This document shows positions 1 to 10,466 of a stretch of 64,000 nt of DNA, in pieces. The notes beneath the pieces were generated by a model. That model saw only the letters and a program-made list of their open reading frames with translations. It searched no databases and had not been told where the DNA came from. Source of the DNA: Helicostylum pulchrum. Its lineage: Eukaryota > Mucoromycota > Mucoromycetes > Mucorales > Mucoraceae. The first letter of the stretch is position 1. Each line of letters opens with the position of its first letter. The stretch covers positions 1 through 64,000 of the forward strand of contig JAIXMO010000014.1 of NCBI GenBank assembly GCA_025677825.1. The letters are read 5' to 3'. Both the position numbers and the translations under genes were made by a program.

Positions 1-856
1 GATTGGCCTAAATACGCGGTGACCATTCTTTTACCGAGTGCTTTCCATTGTTCGGATCACTTTTTTGACCGCAGAACAGGCTATTTGTATGTTTAATTAT
101 GAGCCGTAGGACTGGAAATAAAGCTGCTGAAATGTTCAAGTTAGTTGAAGCTATACAGCTCGGAATTTTATATAAAGATGATCCTTGCGAGCCTTTTTTG
201 CTCTCAACTAAAAGTTTAAAGGGGAGCTTGTCATCATTACCCTGCTTTGCTATAAAAAAGAATCCACAAATATTAAATAAAATGACAAGTCTAGTTTCCT
301 TTTTGTTTACTGGAGTAATATTATCTTCACCCAGAGTCCCTTTTATTAGATTAATTAGTAAAACAAATGTTTTTTACTTGAACCTTTGAAGAAAATCTCT
401 TCTGCCATTAAAATCAGTTATTTTGTTTGAACTTAGAAGCTCTTTCAAGTCTTTTTATAAAGACTTGATATCGGGGCAGATTTTCGACAATATCTTCTAT
501 TATACGGCTTAAATGGCAAGTTAGTCATGGGCCAGCAAAAAATAAATGCAATAGATCTTACTGAAAAATTGATTTTTCAATAGTGTACGAAATGACGTTT
601 TCTGCTGATGTTCGTCAATCTTTTTCCTAATAGCAGCCCTTTTTTTAAAAAAATGAAAAAGAGTAATCCCTCATAAGTATATATAGATGATGAAAAAAGG
701 ATGATAAAATAGGTCGTGGCGTAGTTATAGCCACTATCTAGGTTCATATACTCGTATTTATGAGTTAATTAATTATACATGTGCAAATCCTGTTGTTTCC
801 AACTTGATTCCTTTTTTTATGCAGAAAAGAGCCAATTTTTTTTTATTTGTTATTAT
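1..856. other. Left edge, no supported gene
   Basis: This stretch has a 96-codon ORF at 99-389 (+) and an ORF open from the left edge to about base 93. Neither shows a domain I recognise, a splice-linked neighbour or a recognisable core promoter. The 3' end of the minus-strand gene that ends at 857 lies at its right border. The ORF could be part of a gene cut by the window edge or degenerate repeat DNA. Confidence 0.3.
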
Positions 857-3800
857 TTACTCTCCGAGAAGCCATTCAACCATAGCAGCCTCTTCTTGTT
901 CATCCCACTCATCATCTTGCAAGAACCATTCTTCATCACCATCGACCATACCCTGCTCTTCTTTTTCCTCTACCGATTCCTTGGTAACTGAAGTAGGGTC
1001 AGTCTGAACGCCTTGATCAATACCCACACGTCTTACAACCGGTTGCTTTGGCGGTGCGATGGTCGACTTTCTTTCGATAGCGGAAGGATCCTGCTGTAAA
1101 TACAGGAACCTTTCACGTCTCGGCATATGCGACACTCTTTGATGAGCCACATCGTCGTCCAGCGAAGATGCTCTTTCGAACTTGAGTACTTTATCCAGCA
1201 CTGCATTACTACTACTATTATTAGGATTTAAATACATCCCTCCTCCCTTTGATTCTTCTTTCAAAGACTCGTTTGATTTTTTTTCTCCAACCTTTTGTTG
1301 TTGTTGTAATAAATCTTGTTGAAGTTGCAATTGTTCCTTTAATTGTTGTTGACGCAATTGTCTTAATACAGATCGACGATGAGCGGCGGGAGGAATAACA
1401 CTCGCTTGCTCTTCGGGTTTTAAGATATCGTCCCATTGTTTAATGGAAACACTAACAGATCCGACGTTGGGTCCGCGTTGACGTTGCAAGATATCTTGAT
1501 GGTATTTTTCAGTGGCGTAACTTTCATGCAAGGATCTGCGGCGGTTATTACCAACCATGGAAGCACGTTTAGCTACCATACTAGAAGGTCTCTCAGGAGA
1601 TAATGTAGCGGCCTTCTTTCTAGGAATAGCCACGCCTACTTCTGAAGGTGCTGGTAATACTGGTTGTGATGGTGGTGGTGGTGGAGAAGGTGAAGGTATA
1701 GGACTTACATTAGGTGATTCAGTCAATTCAGTCGCTTGATCAAAATGAACTTGACGTTCCATAGATATAGGTTCATCGGTAATAATGTGTTCCTTCTTTG
1801 GTAAAACCATAGTTGGAATAGGATCCATAGAAGGCATAGGATCCGTAGAAGGCATAGGATCATCCATCATAATGGAATCTTCTTTTGCTCTCTTTAAATT
1901 CTCTCTACTCTTTCTACTACTAACACTACTTCTTCTAATAACCATACCACTAATAAGCGGAACAGATTTAGTTGGCTTTGGTACAGGAGGTTCTTGAACC
2001 GAATTAGGTGTATGCATCGATAAATTATCAGCCGAAGGAGGAGGAATAACAGCAACGGGAGAAGGTATACTAGTAACCGAAGAAATCTCTGAAGAGATGG
2101 AATCACTACTTTCCGAAGAAGGTATAGCTGATTTGACGCTAATATTACTTGTAAGAATAATAGGCGTAGCATTTAATTTTGGTAAAGGAGTTGGTACTTT
2201 TCTTGTTGCATATTGAGAAGAAGAAGAAATAGAAGTAGCGGGTGAATGAGTGACTGGTAAAGATTTAATTGTAGGCGTTGATAAAACTGGAGTAGGTGCA
2301 GCTACAGGTAATAAAGGAGATAAAGGAGTAGGAGGAGCTTCACGAGGATTTTCAAATCTAGCTTTCTCTTGCACCGAGAAACTCTTTTTGCTAAGAGGAG
2401 AAGAAGGCGTTGAAGGTCTAGCGTTTAATTTGGGTACTTCAATTGGATCGATCCCTTGATTATTAGATTTTGTAGTGTGAGTTGATTTTTTACTGTGGTT
2501 TGTTTTTACACTACTACTAGTATTTTGACGTACAAGTGGTGAAGAAGGTCTAGAAGGAATCGAAGCGGATAGTCTAGGTGAAGAAGTAGATCTACGTTCC
2601 CAAGTTAATGGAGGAGGATGTAATTCATCTTTGGTTTGGTCTTTAATTTCAATAGACCTTAATCTATTTGGAGTCAGTGATACTTTGACAGTTCCGCCTG
2701 ATTTTATTAAATCGTCAAAATTCATACTGGGAGCATCAGGGTCGTACACAGATCCAACTGGCGAAGAAGCACGTGGTGGTACATCTCCACTAAATGAGTT
2801 TCGATTATTTTTGAATAAATGAAACGTGGATTTACGGTTACTATTATTATTGAGTGTATAATTACTTGCTTGTGACATGGCTGATTGGGGCCTTATTTCT
2901 GGCATTCGAGATACTGTACTCTTTCTACTATCATCAAAATCAAAATCCATATCATCAAATGTAATATCCAAGAAGGAACCAGTATCATCTTTGTGTAACA
3001 ATTCATTAATTATTTACAACGATTTTTTTTTTAAAAAAAAAAAAAAAACTTACGTTGATCAAGTGAATAACTTTTTCTATTGGATGTTGGTGTTGGTGGC
3101 GGTAGTGTGGGAGTTGCAGGTAAATAAGAGTTTCTAGCTTTATTAGCGTTTAAATTAAATAAACCAGCACGTTTCTAATAGCTTTTTTATAAGTATTTAT
3201 ATACAAAATTCAAACATACACATAAAACTTACCTCCATTTTATCTCGAAGGTCCATACGATTAAAAACATCACCCAATTGTATATCATCCACCAAAGCCA
3301 AAAACACTTCTTTAACACGTACATAATCCGTATCTTCATGCTCAGCGGTCATAGCGACAGCAGTTAACAAATACTCTGCGATATGTTCCATGACGGTAGT
3401 TACATAAATAGCGACAATGGGCGAGATAGCTATCTTGATATCGTTTTCAATTCGTTTATTTCGAATTGATTTTTGTAAATACATTTGATCATCTTTATCC
3501 GCCAAAGTACAATACTCGAAACATTTCTCTCTTAATAAAGGAATTGCTTCATCTAACGGGAACTTGCTTTCTCCACCTAAACTACGCATTCTTTCATACA
3601 AGTCATAATCAATGGATTCGGTCTCTGTAAACGTTTTCACTTCAAGTTCGGCTTCCACAATAGCATTTTTACCGAGTGTGGACGGTAGTAGACTGAATAC
3701 AACCGATTTGATATCAGATAGGTCAAGTGATAAAGAACACGTTAGTAACAGTACTATGAACTCGTCAAGAAATTGGTTGATTGCTTGTAAAGCATCCGTT

Positions 3801-3955
3801 GACACTCGAAACGGTCCAATTTCAGAGATGATGGCATTGGCTGCTCTTTGACAAATGTAGTGTTCATCTTTTTTTTTTTTGACAACAAAAAAAAAAAAGG
3901 TGAGTTAATTTTTTTTTTTTAATTTATTTATATATAACTGTGTACCTAATGTCAT
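857..3955 (-). CDS. Histone-fold-like N-terminus with long low-complexity tail
   Basis: I do not recognise this protein by name. The model has four exons: 3946-3955, 3233-3867, 3054-3174 and 857-2988. All junctions are GT-AG and phases sum to 966 codons (965 aa). The first exon is only 10 nt (ATG plus seven bases), and it supplies the only upstream in-frame ATG; the second exon is open from its acceptor, and an in-frame GTG at 3805 is internal. Residues about 4-200 are helical, with an early segment reading QRAANAII and a hydrophobic helix around AIYVTTVMEHIAEYLL that resembles the central helix of H2A-type histone folds. Residues about 215-965 are Ser/Pro/Thr-rich and disorder-prone, with an acidic stretch rich in DF near 260, a Gln-rich coiled segment near 790-830 and an acidic/Trp-containing C-terminus. 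The layout suggests a scaffold or regulatory protein; a chromatin role is not established. The histone-fold call is pattern-based. Confidence 0.7.
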
Positions 3956-5990
3956 TAAATTATTATTATTATTATTATATTATGTATGTATGTACGTTTT
4001 AGAAGTTTAAAAAAAATAGACAGAAAGTGAAAGGAGAAAAGCCTAATAAGGAAAGGAAAGGGTTAAAAAGAAATTAATTGTTATTTGGCATAGGGGGAGG
4101 GAGGGAAAAACAGAAAGAGAAAAGACAGTTTGCTTCTTTTTTTTTTTCGTTTTTATTGCCTTCTTCTGTGACTGTACGCTGTAAAATAAGTGTAACCATA
4201 AAGTGTTTTCATCAACGTATCACTTTATTATTTTTAATTGCTAAAGCTTTACTTTATCTCCCATCACGTGTCTAGGTTTACTAGACTCCCTCACCTTTAA
4301 AATAACTACTGAAGAAAAGAAGACAGTACAGTGTAAAAATTATGATGCACTGTTCGTTTATTCACGTCATTTCATGTCACATGAAGTCAATAAGAACAGG
4401 TTTTTTTTTTTTGATAAAATAGGTCTTTTCTTTGGAAGTCATATTTCATAATCAAATTTCATACTACAAGCAAAAAGATCTTTTTATATAGTATGTGCAC
4501 ATCTTTCAAACGAAGCCTTTTCCTGTTGTATGCTGGTGCAAACAGATACGGTTCGCTCCAAAGTGGAATAACCACAGCAAATAAAAGGTAAATGTACCAC
4601 ACTTTTTTAATCGACCGTTGAAGCAATAGAATGATATCACTTACTTTTTTAAAAAGGGTATTTTATTGTTTCATAAATAAAAAAAAGAGCATTTTTTTTA
4701 TTACTTGAATCCTACATTATGCGGTCTGCATTGACTAATAATAAATGGATCATTTTGTTCCTGGTAAACTAATATATTTGGTACCTTTTTATACGAAACG
4801 TCCTTTTAATCTATAAATGGGATATCTAACATAATGGTTTTACACAAAATCGTATAAACCAAATGTATGATTCCAATAGAAATCAAATTTTTTTTTTTTC
4901 GCTTAAGAACCAAGAAAGAAAAACACGCACACAACCTCATTTAACAACAATGGATATAATGATTACAGGTAGTAGCAATTCAATAATGTCGTATAGTCCT
5001 TGACATTACGGGTAAAAACTGTTGTTTTTGAAGCCATCTTATCTATATCCACATTCAAGAAGAAAAACTGGAAAGGTACACAACTATAGTATAAACTTTA
5101 TTAAAGTGTAAGGTTTTATCTATTGAACTAGATCTAGTTTAGGCATCTCAATCAATTTACATAAAGCTTAAAAGTAAATTCTACATCTCTACACCTCTCC
5201 AAAATGTCTGGTTTGCAAAGGAAAAGATTGAAGATTAAATTGTTTACAAAAAGTGATTTACACTTTTTTTTGTAACTGGGCCCATTTTTTTTAGACAGTC
5301 GATTTCTGCAGGGATACGGATCAAACTTGCCATGATACTGAATTGTCGGTACGGAAACTATGTTTACAAATTATAAACCTTAAATTACCTTTCTTTATCC
5401 CCTTTTAATTAACTGTAGCCGTATTATTTTCTTCACGTTGGAATAAAAAAAAAAGCTATGATATTAAATCCAGACAGGGCATTTTTTTTGCAAGCACAAA
5501 AAAAAGAAAGACTCCACTACTGATTTTTCATTTTTTAACCTTTTTTTAAACCTTTTTTCTCCTCATGTCTTCTAATTTCTACAGCATGTGCAATACACAT
5601 TGTTGTTCTCTCTGAAAGTCGGCTGCTAGACACTGCCTAATATGCCTAATGTTGCTCATGGCGATATTTTGAAACTAGACATTCAGTTTGGTGGCGGGTA
5701 TTGTAACAGCTTATTGTGTTACAAAATGTTTCTTTTGACACAAATATGATCGCCTTTATTTGACAGATGCATGTTGTCAGGTACAAATGTAAGTTTACAT
5801 AAACACCTCTAAAAACATTCAAGTAAACCCTATTTTAACCTTCACTTCTTGTCATTTCACTTTTATTAGCTTTATTGTCAATCATTTTAAAACATTAAGC
5901 ATCTAAAGGGGTTTTTTCTTCTGTAATGAACCAAACCCTGAGTACATTGAGCTAAAAAAAAGCTTTTAGTTTTTTGAACTAATAAGTATA
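3956..5990. other. Intergenic, AT-rich
   Basis: No ORF here has coding character. There are short ATT microsatellite runs near 3961-3977, many poly-A/T tracts and a purine-rich stretch at 4020-4130. A segment at 5635-5700 reads briefly like protein in one frame, but it is isolated and followed by stops. Confidence 0.5.
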
Positions 5991-6195
5991 ATGCTTTTTA
6001 AGATGCTTCTTCCAAGTGCTGTATCCTTTTGTATCGTGGTGATTGTTCCTTTTATTAAAAGGTAAGGATTTAAACTGCTTTACTTGTAAATATTTAAACC
6101 TAATCATAATGTCTATTTATAGCGGTAAATGCTGGTGCTGCTGGTGCTGGTTCTACTGCTGGAACTGGTGTTGCAGTTGTTGTATTCGTTGTTAA
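5991..6195 (+). CDS. Possible small Cys/Trp-rich secreted peptide
   Basis: This is a speculative two-exon model: exon 1 is 5991-6061, followed by a 61-nt GT-AG intron (GTAAGG to TTATAG), and exon 2 is 6123-6195. Joined in phase they give 47 codons. The first ~24 residues form a hydrophobic, signal-peptide-like segment (MLFKMLLPSAVSF then CIVVIVPFI). The rest is extremely Cys/Trp-rich, with about ten Cys and five Trp in 23 residues, before a TAA stop. The composition comes from a TGCTGG-type repeat, which in another frame would read Ala/Gly. Intron size and splice signals match the neighbourhood, but there is no homology support. It sits beside a tandem duplication and may be non-coding. Confidence 0.2.
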
Positions 6196-6890
6196 TATGA
6201 CGGGAAAGAATGGTAAATGGGATTTTTATTTATTTTGCTTCTAAAGTGATTCTGATCCATTCCTTTTTTTTTATTTCTCTAAAATATAATTTCTTTCTCC
6301 TCCCTTTGAAACACTGCTATTTATAATTGTACTGGCTTTTGAAAGCAACAGGACATAACGGTTGCTAAAGTGGTTTTTTGACGAGCTGTTTATCTCCTTC
6401 TCCCCTCCTCGTTTACGAGCGGTTAATGCAGACTTTCCCACCTGGTTGAAATGGCATCCACAACCATGCAGATATCGCTAAGTGTTGTAGTTGGAGGTAT
6501 TCAGTCTTCTGATAAAAAAAAACTTTAGCAGCTTGACTCGTTCTTTTGGTGGACATTGTCAGTATTTGTTGTTGCTAATATGATGGTAAGTGATTTTTTA
6601 TTTTATTCTTGCTTCTAAACTGATTCTAACCCATTTAGAAATACCGCTATTTGTAGTTTTACTGGCTTTTGAAAGCAAAAAGGACAGAACGGTTGCTAAA
6701 GTGGTTTTTTGACGAGCTGTTTATCTCCTTCTCCCCTGCCTCGTTTACGAGCGGTTCGTGCAGTTTAACCTGCGTGTAATGGCACACCAACCATGCGGAT
6801 ATCTTAGGGGGGTTGGATTGATGGTTCCCGTCTCGGTAGTCTTCTCTAAGGAAAACAGTATCATTAAGTAGTTGTGTTGTTGTGGACACT
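6186..6890. repeat. Imperfect tandem duplication, two ~330-nt units
   Basis: Unit 1 (about 6186-6525) and unit 2 (about 6566-6895) share long blocks. Both contain TACTGGCTTTTGAAAGCAA, a CGGTTGCTAAAGTGG segment, GACGAGCTGTTTATCTCC and TCGTTTACGAGCGGTT, in the same order and orientation. Both also start with a TTGTTGNTAATATGA block followed by a splice-donor-like GTAAxTGG or GTAAGTG. The units differ by small indels, so the duplication is not recent. I see no open reading frame shared by both copies. Confidence 0.75.
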
Positions 6891-6895
6891 TATCG

Positions 6896-7107
6896 TTTGG
6901 CATCATCATCTTTTTTTTTTATTTATGTATGTGTTTATTTTTATATTTAGATACATGTATATATATTTTTTTCACGTATATGTATGAACGTGATGAGACT
7001 TCAGCTAGTGTACCTCCTCGTGGTTAGTCTTGGGAAACTTTCATTTTGAAAACTTTTTTTGTTTCCTTATTGTAAAGGCCAAAGCACTAGTAACCTTTTT
7101 TTTAAAA

Positions 7108-7140
<33 letters not shown>

Positions 7141-8484
7141 GAAGCTGTTTTTCTTTATATAAAAAATGTTTTTCAAAAAGTCTTTAATCTCTTTGACATG
7201 TAGTACTTATTGTGGTAATCAACGTTTTATATTTTTTTAGTCACAATAATATAACAACCGCAAGAAAATAAATTTGCTTTTGTTTACTAGATTTTTTAGT
7301 CTGACTAAATGCGTATATAGGATAATAGTGCAAGGCCAATATTTTAACCTAGTATGTTACTATTTCGAACTATTACCTATACCAAAAGAACGAAAATTGT
7401 CACCCTTTTGGTACCATAAATAAAATATTCTGTTTAATAGAACATTAATTATTTCTTCCCCTTTATTTAAAAAGGAGAAAGCCGTATCGCGTTCGCATTG
7501 AATGGGTTTTACGTCTGTTTTTTTGGCTTTATACACGGAAAATTTTTGAGTGTATTTTTCTGGAATTATAAATTAGTTGTCAAACAGAAAAATAAAAAGG
7601 AGCACCTTTCACTTGCTGTTCATTGTTCTTTCACTTTTTATTATTATTCATCATTTTTGGAAATCCGAATACAAACTGTACCGGATTGTTGGTGTGAAGT
7701 ACATATACTTAGTGTAATGATGGTTTATCAAATGGTTATCTTGTTAAGATGTGTCAATGGCGAATGTTGCGAAACGTAAGTAATACTGTAGCTTCCTAAT
7801 CTCTCCTTGAAGGGACGACGGTTCAAGACGTATTAGTTGCTAGCTATGAGTGTGTAACATATAGTACCCCCATCACACCTTGTTTTATTGTACAGCTTCA
7901 TATATTAACCATAGTAAACCACTTTATATAATAAGCTTGGCATTTGAAAAAAAGGTAAGTCTATTTTTCATAGTTGTCTGTGGTGGTATTAATGCGACCG
8001 AAGCGATCCCCTTCTTCTATCCTCTGAATAGTATGACTTCAGACGTATTAATTGGGTTTGCCTATGTGTGAAAGCAATTTCATTGCTGCTGGAATGTTCA
8101 CTTCCAATTATCCTCATAGCAAGCGCTACTTAAACGTGCTATTCCACGGCTAGAGATAACTCTCGTTATCCCTTTTGTTGTACTATTTTTCAAAGATCCA
8201 TATCGTAATCACAAGACAAACACTTTAAATAAGTTTGTAACTTTAAAGGCTACGAGTTGGCCTTGTTGGTTTATTTTTTATCGTCGAATGGTATCTCAAT
8301 TACGTTAATCTCTGAAAGCTTCTACAGGTAACAAGTTTAACCATCATTAGAAATAGCGTTTGATACTGATTTTTTTCTTTTTTTCTAAAGAGAGTGCAAA
8401 CTGATGATAACTATTTATTTTAAGCATGGGATGGCTGTTAAAATAGATGTAGCTGTTAACGTAGATGTAGAAAAAGCAACATAT
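6896..8484. other. Gene-poor, microsatellite-bearing
   Basis: There is an AAT microsatellite at about 7109-7139 and several isolated short ORFs, for example 7498-7779 (93 codons) with a donor-like GTAAGT at its end. None matches a family I know and none extends through a plausible acceptor into a second coding exon. I see nothing convincing here. Confidence 0.45.
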
Positions 8485-8979
8485 TTTTTATTGCCATTTT
8501 TTTTTTACAATTTGTGCTATGGAAATATTAGGAGGAAACTCTGTCATTTTTTTTTTTTTTTTACAGACTTGTATAGTGAGAAAGTACTGTTTATCGCTCG
8601 GAGGGTGAGGGATGCAGAGGAAACAGATACAACGTTGTCGAATCAACGCGATGACAATAAATAAAATTAGCGGTAGAGAGGTCTTTTTTTTTTATGCTTC
8701 TGGTACGTGTAACGTTGCTCAAGATAATAGTAAAATAATTTCTGATCCCAAGAACAATACGAGTTTATATAATGTGTCTAGTTGTCAACAAAATAATATG
8801 TAGCCTTGTGCATACTTCGTTACCTTATCTAAAGAGTATCTAGAATAAAATAAAATGGTATTTATTAAACTCTGATCTATTTTACTTTTAAATTAAGAAC
8901 GAAAAGCTACTGTTTCCAGCTTTCGAAGGATTGTTGGGTAACAGTTGCCTGGGTAGAGATAGCAGTTTTAAGATGCTGT

Positions 8980-9447
8980 TTACCAGAACTTAACTTTCAC
9001 GCAATACTCAACATCTCCATTAATAGTGAAGGGTATATTCTTGGCTTGATTAATAGCCTCTGGTTTTTATTAGTACTTGGTATGGATAAATCAACCATAG
9101 CATCAGTACGACCCTCCACTTCCAGAGCAGTATATTGAACAATAACCTAATTTCCAAAAAGTGATACTTTTATACATCTTGAAAAACACGCATTGTATAT
9201 AACAGAAAACTTACCCTGCGAGGAACCTCACCGGGACCACTTTTTTTACGTGTAACATTTCAGTTTTACTATCTTGAAATAAAAAAAACGAATACTTGCA
9301 GCGACGGGAGGATTCCTTCCATTTGTCCAGGGACTCATTTCGGGCATCTAATGTTTGATAGTCTTAAAAACGTTCTCTTTTCTTCTGGATTATAGCTTGT
9401 CGTTTTAGTAGGTGCAAGATCATCGTCTTCATTATGATGTTCAGTCA
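8980..9447 (-). pseudogene. RhoGDI (Rho GDP-dissociation inhibitor) fragment, arm A
   Basis: RhoGDI binds prenylated Rho GTPases and holds them inactive in the cytosol. This copy starts at ATG 9445-9447 with an acidic N-terminus (MTEHHNEDDDLAPTKT) typical of the family. After EKRT the frame shifts; in the shifted frame DKWKE follows a LDA-type segment, as in genuine RhoGDI. A 68-nt GT-AG intron (9147-9214) is retained in the DNA. The next exon reads YTALEVEGRTDAMVDL, then after a further shift NIPFTINGDVEY, matching the immunoglobulin-like geranylgeranyl-binding domain, and ends at a stop right after VKVKFW. About the last third of the family domain is missing. The same defects occur in arm B, so the gene was broken before the arm was copied. 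Confidence 0.8.
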
Positions 9448-9681
9448 TTGTATATTTTTTAAAAAGAAAAAAGAATCCGTTGTAGTAAACCCCCCCCCCC
9501 GACTTTTTCTTAGTGAAAGTACTTTAAAATGTAGCGCGTTTCTATTTGAGTACAACTATGTTATTTGTTACTATGGTTAATTAGACGGTTCTTTTTTTTA
9601 TGGTTTTGTAAAAGTTGATTTTTTTTTGCATGATATCATTGTTATGGTAAAAAGAAATTTCGTTTCCCGAGATTATGACTT

Positions 9682-9780
9682 TTTTAAATCGTTGGTTCTT
9701 GCTAAAAAAAAACTACATTTCCAAAATAATATTATTTATTCTCTTGTAGTTTTTTTTTAGCAAGAACCAACGATTTAAAA
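9682..9780. repeat. Perfect 36-bp hairpin unique to arm A
   Basis: Bases 9682-9717 and 9745-9780 are perfect reverse complements of each other, separated by 27 nt. The arms contain CGTTGGTTCTTGCT and its complement. The matching place in arm B (about 55100-55130) is short and has no hairpin. Directly downstream, 9812-9875 is a diverged repeat of 9640-9690, so this spot has had local duplication or template switching. Confidence 0.85.
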
Positions 9781-10143
9781 TGGTTGTTTGCTTTCTATCG
9801 CATGAATTAACTTTTATGGTAAAGACGAAAAAAAAATATATCTCTCACGATACCAAAATTATTTTAAATCGTTATTTATTGCTAGTAGAAATACGCGTAA
9901 ATAAAATAATTTTAGTTGTAAAATGTAGAGCTTTTCCATGTGCATCTAACCATACTATTTGTTACGATGGTTAATTAGACAGTTTCGGTTTTATATAAAA
10001 GCGTCGACGGTTTTTTTTTTTTGGTGACACAAAAAAAAGTATATAAAGAGTGGCGGATTTCATCCCTCCTTTTTTTCCTTTTCTTTAAACTTTTTCCTCT
10101 CAAAAAAACAAGTAGTACGATACTTTTATAAATTCAATAGTTA

Positions 10144-10466
10144 ATGGCTGCAATGCCATTCTGGAAATGGTATTTTACTGCGGAACAAGACTTTGGTGCA
10201 AGTCTTCGCTTGTGTTATTTTCTTACTAGTATTTCGTAATACTAAGAGCGGTTCAGATTATTTTGTAGATATCACTGCTGTTCATGACTGGCTTATACTC
10301 TTGTCAATATAAAACACATGGTAGGTGGTTATTTGGTCTCTTTTGGCTGATTCATATGCTTAATGGTTGGCTATGGTCAAAACGTTGGTGCACTTGTATT
10401 TATTATAAATCTAACACCTCCTCGTGGTTACCCTTGTCGGCTTTCTTCGGAAAGGCTAACGTGTAA
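10144..10466 (+). pseudogene. Unrecognised small gene remnant, arm A
   Basis: An ATG at 10144 opens a short frame beginning MAAMPFWKWYFTAEQDFG. It is preceded by a TATA-like tract (GTATATAAAG near 10038). The frame stops after about 31 codons, and coding-like reading continues in other frames to about 10466, including TPPRGYPCR near 10415-10440. Arm B carries the same sequence with 24 extra nt near the start and a different reading frame open for 64 codons. It is divergent from the RhoGDI fragment across a ~700-nt shared spacer. The hydrophobic content hints at a membrane protein, but I cannot name a family. Confidence 0.4.

Larger units (their letters stand above)
8485..10415 (+). repeat. 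Inverted repeat arm A
   Basis: This arm matches the reverse complement of 54530-56300 over nearly its whole length. Blocks align collinearly, for example 8611-8680 with ~56100-56170, 8935-9450 with 55340-55870, 9480-9680 with ~55120-55310, and 10020-10410 with 54535-54960. Differences are scattered substitutions plus several indels. Arm A lacks 24 nt near 10200 that arm B has, and carries a local insertion at about 9690-9900 that includes a perfect 36-bp hairpin. Arm A contains a broken RhoGDI gene on the minus strand and a divergent small ORF on the plus strand. It could be a segmental duplication or a non-autonomous element; I found no transposase and could not define terminal repeats or target-site duplications. 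Confidence 0.85.

Noticed and set aside
1221..2822. Several 60-90-codon ORFs on both strands over the low-complexity gene
   Set aside because: They are shadows of the low-complexity coding exon on the minus strand.
3197..3805. A 202-codon ORF starting at 3805 taken as an independent gene
   Set aside because: The apparent start is a GTG inside a longer open exon; splice signals join it to a 10-nt ATG exon and to the downstream exons of one gene.
5635..5700. A short stretch reading PNMPNVAHGDILKLDIQFGGG-like protein
   Set aside because: It is about 22 codons with no supporting exon, start or continuation, so I could not tell it from chance.
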